Shown piece by piece: positions 35,257 through 43,863 of a DNA stretch of 64,000 nt. The stretch is taken from NCBI GenBank assembly GCA_902806565.1, contig CADCXA010000056.1, positions 1,116,001-1,180,000 of the forward strand, read 5' to 3'. The position numbers and the translations under genes were made by a program. The notes beneath the pieces are model-generated. The model had not been told where the DNA came from. It searched no databases and was given only the letters and a program-made list of their open reading frames with translations. Position 1 is the first letter of the stretch, and each line of letters starts with the position of its first letter. The DNA is from Hypoxylon rubiginosum (lineage: Eukaryota > Ascomycota > Sordariomycetes > Xylariales > Hypoxylaceae).

Positions 35257-36125
35257 ATGGCACCCCCACCCATCGTCACCGCAACTATACAAAGCGCGAT
35301 TCTAGCTGCAACGTCCAATTTACTAGCCCAGGGCTTAACCGCGTATCAGAATGAGGTATGAGTCGAATCATATTTAGATGAATATCGATGATATACATTA
35401 AGGGGATGATCCTCACAATCCGGACGGTCTAGCTAACGGCACTCCAGGCACCATTTGTCATAGACTGGGTTCCCGTCTTCCAGTTTGTCGTCTATGCCTT
35501 CATCAACATCCCGCCCAACTTTTTATGGTGCGTATGACTTGTGGGAAGCGGGCGTCGTGCCGTGGTTCCAGGTATATCTGCCTACACCTATGTTAACTAT
35601 TCAACTAGGCAAGAGTTTCTCGAGTCCAGTTTTCCAGCTTACCACGTGTCGCCTACGCCGGTCGCTGTGGCGTCTGCGGCTGCAAATGACGAGAAGGCGC
35701 TCGAGCAGGAGGCTAAGGAGGGCAAGCTAGTTGAGCCCAAGCTGAATATCCGCAACACAGCCATCAAAATGATCCTCGATCAGACTGTCGGCGCCGCTGT
35801 CAACACCTTCCTCTTCAGCCTATTCATGCATTCCATCCAAAAAGCCATGGTGCGAACCCCCGGCGCGCCGCTCAGCACTCCGGATAAGAGCATCCAATAC
35901 CTGATCTCACGGGGTTCCATCGACTACGGCAAAGTGGACTGGGCGGGCGTCGTAGCCCGCAGCCGCGCCGAATTCTACCCGATCCTCGTCGCCGGGTGGA
36001 AGCTGTGGCCGGTTGTGAGCCTGATCAACTTCGCTTTCATACAGAGCATCGAGGGCCGCAACCTGGTCGGAAGTCTCGCCGGTGTCGGCTGGGGAATTTA
36101 CATGAGCCTCATCGCCTCACGTTAG
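35257..36125 (+). CDS. Mpv17/PMP22-family organelle membrane protein
   Basis: Three exons, 35257-35355, 35448-35527 and 35609-36125, give 231 aa. The order is typical of the PXMP2/Mpv17 family: ATIQSAILAATSNLLAQGLT at the N-terminus, then VIDWVPVFQFVVYAFINIPP, the family motif PPNFLWQEFLESSFPAYH created by the second splice, a charged linker, KMILDQTVGAAVNTFLFSLF, and the C-terminal signature WKLWPVVSLINFAFI with a final hydrophobic segment. Members are small four-helix membrane proteins of peroxisomes or mitochondria with channel-like roles; which organelle applies here cannot be told from the sequence. Open-frame translation alone misses the first two exons. Confidence 0.9.
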
Positions 36126-36764
36126 GGGTATGAGTTAATCTAGATGCTGTGGGGCGATGGCTACGCGATAGTAGGTTAGGTAGGCTTTGCGTATTGAGCT
36201 ATATTTCATTAATCATGGTCGTCTCTGCAGTTCAACGATCGATTTGGCTCGCGGGAGCCCATTCTCCAACTTACCAGCTCTCAATCTGAGCAGTTTCTAC
36301 ATTATGGGATGATACCTAGGTAGACAAGATATCCTTTCAAATAGACAAGACCCTTGACCGACCTGTAGTTCCTCATAGTCACCATATTTACAGTACTTAT
36401 CGTAAACCAGTACAAGAGACATACTACTTCCAGATTGTGTCACCGTAACGATAATAAAGACCTGAGACCACAACACCTTATAGAGTGAAGTCACCAACAC
36501 TGATATCTGTCGTTTATGATGGATTATAAGTGTATCCCGCAATAGACATAACATTTCGCATTTCGCATCAAATTCACTTTGATATTAATTCAATTATTCG
36601 ACTTAAAATATTCCTGTTTCGATCTCGTCCGTATCGTTAACAGGATAAGATCCCCCTTAATACGTCGCAGAGGTTACAGCACATTTATTCTTACAGAGTA
36701 CCCAATAGCCAAATACCAAGGTTATGTTCCGACCGCGTAGCTAGATAGAATCAACAGGAGTCAC
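36126..36764. other. Intergenic region
   Basis: 3' UTR of the Mpv17-family gene and AT-rich DNA. Contains an exact TACCTAGGTA at 36313-36322. No gene seen. Confidence 0.45.
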
Positions 36765-37055
36765 CTAGACTCTCACGAAATGGAATGCGACACCATATAA
36801 GATCATCTTCCCCTCAAGGCCATCCCTCGCCATATCGATGAGGCCCTCGCAGATACCAGGCTCCCAGTCCTGAAGGTTAAATATCCTGTAAGTACCTGTT
36901 GTTATAGCAAGAACCACCCTGAGGCCATATTCACGACCCATCTTGATACACCGCCCTGGACCCATGGTTTCGATTTCGAAACCATCTCTTACGATACAAT
37001 TTACTAGTACCTTGCACTCCTCGATCCAATTTATCGACATCTTCTTTTTGCCCAT
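36765..37055 (-). CDS. Hypothetical small protein (96 aa), doubtful
   Basis: Open frame starting MGKKKMSINWIEECKVLVNC, rich in charged and hydrophobic residues and not low complexity (GYR-like segments such as GREYGLRVVLAITTGTYRIF). I do not recognise it and see no domain. The start at 37055 avoids translating the neighbouring (TA) repeat, which an upstream ATG at 37100 would include. It is a neighbour of another orphan minus-strand gene at 38005-38648. It could be a non-coding frame by chance. Confidence 0.25.
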   Translation of the reverse strand: MGKKKMSINWIEECKVLVNCIVRDGFEIETMGPGRCIKMGREYGLRVVLAITTGTYRIFNLQDWEPGICEGLIDMARDGLEGKMILYGVAFHFVRV

Positions 37056-37073
37056 GATTGATATATACCTAGG

Positions 37074-37095
37074 TATATATATATATATATATATA
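37074..37095. repeat. (TA)11 microsatellite
   Basis: 22 bp of perfect TA dinucleotide, fused at its left end to an exact TACCTAGGTA palindrome (37066-37075). Confidence 0.95.
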
Positions 37096-38004
37096 AACAC
37101 GCGGTGGTTAAGGTTGAGTAAGTGTGTGTTTAGGTGGCTGTGACTGGGCTGTTGATAGATCGAATTAGAAGAATTGGACTCAAATATAGGTGATTGTACT
37201 TCAAGGTAAACGACTTACAGGGTGGTTCAACTTTTAATGGTTACATATGAAACTAGAGTATGTTACAGCTAGCAATATTACTCCTTGATATTGCGTCTAT
37301 ATGTCCTGAAACGAAATCATCTCTATCTAGTACATTTCGACGGGGAATATAGGGGTTGGAAAAAATGACAGCTCGCAGCAAGATATAGTATTCAGTTCAG
37401 CACTCGAAAGTTTCAGAACCTCTTTATCCGCGGGAATTTCTTTAAGAATTTCTTTATTCTATTGTGTTCTATTGTTTGTCGGCTGTTAGCCCCTTAGATC
37501 CGGTGTGACAAGGAAAATATCATTTTGATGTGACCCAATATGACCTGACAGATAAAAAGTTCTATTATTTTCAGGGCCATTCTTAATAATAGAAAAAGGG
37601 AAGAAAATACTTTTGAAATTACACTTAACTATACGAGTGCACAGCCTCGACTCATCGTGAAAATACCACCACATTCCCAAACCCCTGGCCCGAATAACGG
37701 AGCATGTGGCATGATTCATGTTCTAATAAGCAACTTAATGTCAATTGTCGAGAGAGTTAGTGAGTTTGTGTTGTTGAACAGAACAATGGATCTCTAGGAA
37801 TATGTCAACCATAGATCCATTGTCCTTTCAACAGTACAAACTCACTAAATGACTTTGGACAGGAGTCTACCAGATGCATATGACGACCTTTGCTGAAGAC
37901 ACGATATCTTGGAAGCGTAAGCATTCAACTCAGGGTCCGGGATAGTCCCATAAAGTACCTCCTTATGAGCTATCCTGACGGGTAGGAAGTTACACCGTTC
38001 CCAC
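37096..38004. other. Intergenic region with hairpin-forming repeat
   Basis: AT-rich DNA without a supported gene. The notable content is the inverted repeat at 37757-37848. Confidence 0.5.
37757..37848. repeat. Imperfect inverted repeat (about 36-bp arms, 19-bp spacer)
   Basis: The left arm 37757-37793 begins TTAGTGAGTTTGT and ends ACAATGGATCT; the right arm 37813-37848 is its reverse complement apart from about five differences or gaps. Transcribed, it would fold into a long stem-loop. It lies 157 bp beyond the 3' end of the orphan gene at 38005-38648. It could be a small MITE-like relic or a hairpin RNA source; no target-site duplication was identified. Confidence 0.85.
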
Positions 38005-38648
38005 TTAAGTAACTCCATCTGCTTTGTTGACCCCTGATTCGTCCTTGTCCTCTACAGATTCATTATAATTCTCGTCAACAAAGGGCGAAGCATCGGACTC
38101 CTGGCTGACAATGGGTTTGATAGCCTTCTGGAGATCAGTCACTGCAATATCGCGAGTTAGTAACCATACTTGAGAGCAGGAAGGGGGGATACGGGTTGTC
38201 CGGTCTTACTTTTGAAACGAAACCAGACGCCTCCTCCCTTGTACGGGAAGCGAAATTCTTCATGCATCACATCACACGCCATTTTACTAATCTCCCTCTG
38301 GAGTTTGGGATCACTCAAGGTACAAGTCTCCTTTATTGCTCGCCTTATCTCCGCTACAAGGGCTATCCCCAAACCTTCGTCCATCTCCCAGTAGTCTGGT
38401 CCAAAACCATCAAGAGTAATGTTCTTGGATAAAATTAAATCTACCGTCTGTACGATGGCTCGGTTGACGTTGTCCCACTGCTCCGGGGAGACAGTCCCTG
38501 TAGGGCTGCCCTTGAGCGCAGCATGTTTTCTGCTCTTGGACACGGGGGTCCTAGGTAGCTCTTTAGTTGCCTTATTTGATTGTGGTTGAGGGGTTGAGGC
38601 TCTTCTAGTACTTTGAGTTGGTACCTGTTTTGTTGCTTTGTTTGACAT
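38005..38648 (-). CDS. Hypothetical protein (191 aa)
   Basis: Two exons, 38210-38648 and 38005-38141, joined by a GTAAGA...TTGCAG intron. The N-terminal 50 residues are Thr/Ser/Gln/Lys-rich and disordered (QSTRRASTPQPQSNKATKEL). Residues about 55-145 look globular and helical (EQWDNVNRAIVQTVDLILSK, EIRRAIKETCTLSDPKLQRE, ACDVMHEEFRFPYKGGGVWF). The tail after the splice is acidic (DENYNESVEDKDESG). I do not recognise the family. Without splicing the frame would run 17 codons further and end ALKYGY; the spliced form gives a longer coherent acidic tail. It lies in the accessory region next to the NACHT gene. Confidence 0.55.
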
Positions 38649-39502
38649 AATGTTCTGATATTATTGTGTGAACAGAAATTGGCAAGATTTGAGGGATATG
38701 GAGCGAGGCGATTCTGGATTCTTAGCAAATGTTTAGATGATTTTATGCCACACGCTTATAGCAACGAGTATTATCTGTCAACAGCTCATTCTCTTCCTGA
38801 TACTTTATTAGCTGTCCACTTCTTTGTTTGGGGCGACTTACAGCATTGTCTTACACAAACAAATGGTTAACAGATAAAACTCATGCTTAAACAACTCACA
38901 TCGATCCAATTTAATGTTTCTAGCAAGCGTAGAAACATGATTTATAAGCCTATTAAGAGAAGCCAAGTTATAAGTCGAGGTTAATACCAGCACACTGGCA
39001 ATATAAAGGATGAGGATCACAGTCAACTCCAAGCGTCAAAGCAATCCAAATGAAGCATTATAGATTATTCTTATGGTCAGCATAATAAAATCATATTGAC
39101 TGGGAAATGGGGATCATTGATCTTAACCCTGAGACATAGGCACAAAGGACCTGATCCTATGTGTATACCTACCTAGGGCTATTAGTATCTAGCCTAAGAG
39201 CTCCCTTAACAATAACGTCGTTATCTACTCATCGATTTGTCACAAAAGGTGGAGGCCGACATCGTGATGCGATATGCTAATATCATACCTCTTATTCTGC
39301 GACACGCTAAATGATAATAGGTGTATGTGGTTTTGTGATATTCTTCTTCTTAAATACCGGCTGTCAGGACTATAGCCCTCGTCACACCTGGGTTGGGCTG
39401 CGGACCTGTTGGTCACCCTTGGAGCCCAGATAGGAGTCACGGAGCCCTCATGGCCGGAATAAAAGGCTAGGGGTCTTGGATAGGGGTTACAGGGATAGGT
39501 CC

Positions 39503-39565
39503 CTTTGTCCTGACCTCCTGTATACCTAGGGATACATGGGACTTGGTACCCCCCTAGGTTCGTAG
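39503..39565. repeat. Degenerate direct repeat, copy A (left of the NACHT gene)
   Basis: This segment starts CTTTGTCCTGACCTCCTGTA and ends CTAGGTTCGTAG. A diverged copy in the same orientation lies at 43809-43863. Surrounding bases share weaker similarity (a CCTGTTGG stretch upstream, GCAACAA downstream), suggesting two remnants of one longer element. Confidence 0.6.
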
Positions 39566-39858
39566 CTCTTCGTGCAACAACCTAGTTGTTTCCTTATCGT
39601 ATGGGTGGCTTCGTGACACCGGCCGCAGTCACTAATATTAAGGATACCGTCCTTGTTTAATGCGATATATTAGGTAGTCATTGAATTGCCCCACAGCCGC
39701 AGTTAGTAAAGAAAAGTCAATTAAAATATCGACGTTAATTTTAAATATAGCTTATTATTCTTGTCCATTAATTACGTAAGAGACGCTTGAGTAAATGTAA
39801 GCATGGCCATTGTTAGGAAAAAGTGAGTTGCTTATAAGTTTTGTTCTGTCTTCTGTCG

Positions 39859-39898
39859 ACCCCTTTTCCGTGAGGTTGAAGCGGTCGGGAAAAGGGGT
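39859..39898. repeat. Perfect 11-bp inverted repeat (hairpin)
   Basis: ACCCCTTTTCC (39859-39869) and GGAAAAGGGGT (39888-39898) are perfect reverse complements with an 18-nt loop, about 300 bp upstream of the NACHT start. It could be a cruciform or a two-half operator-like site; its function is unknown. Confidence 0.85.
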
Positions 39899-40199
39899 AA
39901 CGTAATGTGCATGTTATACTTAGGTACTTACCTCATAGCAACTCTCCTCTGCTAAATTCCCCTAATATACCCCCAAGGCACATAGGTACCCATGAGTAGG
40001 GGGCGGTGCTGGCGGCTAAGACGTTGAACGCCCATTGGACAAAATTCCTGCCGTATCATTTGCACACCTCTTAACTAATGTCACACCCAGTCATTCGTCA
40101 CACTACTTCCACACTTGTCTATGTTTTACCCTTATGGCAAGTCTTATTAAGCGGCTATCCACGCTTTTTATCTTGATCTTACCCAGTCTATAATAGACA

Positions 40200-43100
40200 A
40201 TGGCATTGGTACTATCTTACGCAGGGCCTCTGAAGCCGGAGGTGCGTCTTGGGCAGACAATAAAGGAATTTGAAGCTGCCTTGCCCGAAGAGCAGAAAGC
40301 GGCATTTGAAGCTGGTAGAGCCCACGCTCTTAGCTCACCTCCAAATATGCGAGATGTGATGCAGCTTACCGCCGAAGTCGATCGACAAGCTCGTGCGAAG
40401 AATAATGGTGGTTATCGGTGCTTTGGGCCTCGTCTCACCAAGATCCTCGAATCAGTTCAGCAATTTGTATCAGTAGGGGACATCATCATTGGCGGTTCCC
40501 AGAACCTCATTGCTTGTGGAGTCTGGTCCGTTGTCCGCTTGGCGCTTCTTGTACGCTATATGTAGCCATGTCTTGTCCTACCTTAGTCTCTAACGATAGG
40601 TACTATAGACAGCTACTCGTTTCTCGGCGTATTTAGATAAACTCTCGTCACTCTTCATGATGGTAGGACAATCAGCACCGCGATATCAGGAAATGGTTGC
40701 ACTACACCCGCGATCAAAGGCTCTTCGGTCCCTGGGATTTGAGTATTACATCGTGGTAGTGCGGCTCTGTCATCAGGTCGTCTCCATATGTAACAAATCT
40801 ACATTGGGACAACTCAAAGCATTCTTTAGGGATTTGGATGTCACCGCCTATCAGTCTGAGTTGCTTCGTTATTCCGATGCCATTAGAGAGCAACTGAGCC
40901 TCGAAGAAGCTCGGGAAGATTCTAGTGCTAGGTCGGTTTTGAGCAAGTTGTCTTCCCACGAATTGCACCGTCGTCGGGTTGAGAAGAAGATGAAGTTCCT
41001 AAGAAACTGTTCTGTTTTCAATTACCAGGCCACTTGGAAGCAAGCTCGCAAGTGCGGGAACGCAACATGGTTCCCCCATAACGAAGTCTACCGAAGCTGG
41101 AGACAAACATCCTATAGTTCAACTCTGCTCGTCGAGGGGAAGTTGGGCGCCGGCAAGACGGTGCTTCTGGCCAATATGATTGATGACTTAAATCTCAATG
41201 CGACTGGTCAAATCATCGCCTACTTTTTCTGTCAACCTGATCATACCGAGTCCCAGATATACCGAACGATTATTGGCTGTCTAGCTCGGCAAGTTTTGGA
41301 GTCGCTCGATCTTGGAAACTTAGACCAGCCATGGATCAAACACGATTCGGAGATGGACGATGATGCTATTGAGGCAATATTTGCTACTGAGGCTATTGAA
41401 AATCGGCAAGTGTATCTGGTCCTAGACGGCATTGACGAATGTACTGCTCCGGTTCGGGCAAAGTTGATCAACTTTCTTCAATCTCTCCGCACCCGTCTTC
41501 ATGCTAAGCTCTGTATCTCTTTTCGCTTAATGGCAGATTCCCGAATTCAAACCGAATTGGCTACCCTATCTCCCGATAGCGTCATGGAGATGCCTATAAC
41601 AAACCCGGACATTAAAGATTTTATCCAGGCAAGACTGGAAACATGCTTAGAGAATGGGGAGTTGGCTGTCGGTGACCCTGCCCTCATAATAGCAATCCAA
41701 GAAGCACTGGAGGAGGGGGCTCAAGGGATGTAAGTTTCACAACATGTTCCTCAATCCTGACCAAGTCCCTGACAAATATAGGTTCCTTTGGGTTGTTCTT
41801 CAGATCCAGACACTGTGTGCCCAGAGGACGGACCAAGAAATTCATACTGCTTTACAAGAGCTACCTAATGACTTACCGGAGACCTTCTATCAGATACTAC
41901 TCAAGGCAAGAGGCTTAGGATCCAAATACCAAGATCGGCTTCTCAACCTGATCGTCGCCGCTATGCGCCCGTTAACCACAGATGAGCTTCGAGAAGCGCT
42001 TAGTGTGGATTTAACAAGTCCAGTCTGGGACCCGTCTAGAATGATTAATAGCGTAAACGCCGTTCTAGCTACCTGTGGCAGCCTGCTCATTGTCGATGAA
42101 GAAATATTTACCGTCCACTTCATCCATTCAAGCGTGAAACAGTTCCTCCTCGGCCACATTGGCGATAACAAAGGTTTCGGCTTCAGCTTTAAGACTGCCA
42201 ACGACGAGATGGCTCAGACTGTGGCAACTTACTTACACTACGATGTCTTCAGCACTCAAATCTCGACAAGAGTTGTTTCCAGCATTCCTGCAAGTCGAGT
42301 TCCCCAATCTATTATTTCTTCAACTATTTCATCGTCCAGTCTTCCAAGTTCCATCGCCCTTCACCTTCTGAGGTTGCGGAAAGCACCCGACTTCGATCTC
42401 GGTAAATCCTTGGCGGCCGTTAGCCCGCGTGAGAGACAGAGAGAGTTTTACTTCTACCAGTATGCTAAAACTCACTGGATCGCACATACAAAGGGGATAG
42501 CAGTAGGCTCAGAGAGTTTATTCCCAAAGCTAAGCATACTGCTTCAGAGGGGGCTTGTAGATGGAACAATCTGGATCATGGAGCCACCCGTACCCATTCT
42601 TCTCAGGAGGTATAAAAGTGGAAAAGAGGCTTTCACCGGTATGCAACGATCTCCTCTTCACCTTCTCGGTAGCCAAAATTTCCATGCGTACCCAGTCGAT
42701 AATCGAATTCAGCATAAGAGAGTTTGGCAACCTGCGTTGTTGGATTTGCTGACTGAATATATTGCCTAGACTCAGATGGTCCGTACCCGTACATGTTGAA
42801 TGGCCTAGAGTGCTGGGCAATCGATAATTCCCACTATGGAATCTTTCGGTCTCAGATACGGAACGCCAGGTCTGGTATTTTGAGTATATGCCGAGCTGCG
42901 GCGTACTTGAAATATAGGGGTTATGAGGATAGCCCAAAATTTCAGGTTGAGTTTTGCCTCACTCTTCTCACACTCGCCGCTGAGTTTAGATACTACGACG
43001 TTTGCCATCGGTTGTTGAACAGGTGTGCCTACGAAATGAGATGGACCGATATATTAGACGTAGTTATGATAAAGGAGGCGTGCCCAACTGTCATCGCTCT

Positions 43101-43725
43101 CATTCTCATCCAAGCCCAGAAGCGAGATGGCGCATGCTCGCCAGCCCTCCTGTCTGATGCGTTCGCCGTCTTGAGAGGCACCATCTTACGAAACATATCT
43201 ACATCCCCTAGCCGAGTTTTGAAAGTTGGGGACGAGATCACGATGCGTCCGCAACGCCAAAGCCAGTATGATGTCAATGTCTGGAAGGTTTCACACAACG
43301 GTCAGGACTTCATGATTCCACCAGACATCATCGCTTGGACTAATGCGAAATACATATCATGCTGCGGGTATCATGCTGGCATCATAGTTGGTCAGGATCG
43401 GCTTTGTGCGTGTTGTGTGCCGGAACGATACAAGCCGTTCGTGGAAGAGCTGGGTAGCCTCGACACTGCAACAGGCCCTGATGACCGCGATACGCCGCGA
43501 ATTGAACATACCGGTGGCAAATTCCGGTTTCAACCTGGAATTGGGCTAGATGCAGAACCTCGATACAGTCGAGTTAACTCCACCGCGCCGTCCACCGCGC
43601 CAAAATTTCATAGAATCAGGCGTTCTCCAGCCTGGAGGTATGATTCAGACCTGGCTGAGCAGTTCGAAGATTGGCTCAGAAATCCAATCGACACCTCCGA
43701 TCCTTTTTCCTTGCCAGGGGCTTAA
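40200..43725 (+). CDS. NACHT-domain STAND protein (fungal NLR-like) with DUF7708 N-terminus
   Basis: Four inferred exons, 40200-40550, 40609-41729, 41782-42638 and 42770-43725, give one open frame of 1094 aa. Residues about 78-140 (FGPRLTKILESVQQFVSVGD, IIIGGSQNLIACGVWSVVRL) match DUF7708, common at the N-terminus of fungal NACHT proteins. The NACHT NTPase has Walker A GKLGAGKT (294-301) and Walker B LVLDGIDEC (Asp390); QGMFLWVVLQIQTL spans the second splice. A winged-helix-like part follows (MRPLTTDELREALSVD, FTVHFIHSSVKQFLLG). The C-terminal half has no recognised ankyrin, TPR or WD repeats; it includes a Cys-rich patch (YISCCGYHAGIIVGQDRLCACC). The last intron (GTATGC donor, CTGAC branch, CCTAG acceptor, 131 nt) is inferred; a weaker donor at 42669 also keeps the frame. 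Family members mediate non-self recognition and regulated cell death; that role is by analogy. Confidence 0.85.
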
Positions 43726-43808
43726 TCTTCATCACCTAGATAGGGTTGTAGGCCTGTTGGTACGAGAGAAGGGATAGCATAGGAGATAGGGCCCTTGGTT
43801 TCTAGCAC

Positions 43809-43863
43809 CTTTGTCCTGGCCTCTTGTATATACCCGGAACTTGGTAGCCTCTTAGGTTCATAG
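43809..43863. repeat. Degenerate direct repeat, copy B (right of the NACHT gene)
   Basis: Starts CTTTGTCCTGGCCTCTTGTA and ends TTAGGTTCATAG, matching copy A at 39503-39565 with transition-type differences and a small gap. It begins 84 bp after the NACHT stop codon. Confidence 0.6.

Larger units (their letters stand above)
38649..40199. other. Intergenic region upstream of the NACHT gene
   Basis: No coding sequence supported. Contains degenerate repeat copy A (39503-39565), the 11-bp-stem hairpin (39859-39898) and, from about 39900, the promoter of the NACHT gene. Confidence 0.5.

Noticed and set aside
42639..42769. Reading the NACHT locus as two genes split by the TAG at 42767
   Set aside because: A GTATGC donor, CTGAC branch site and CCTAG acceptor restore one frame of 1094 codons, and no promoter-like gap exists between the parts.
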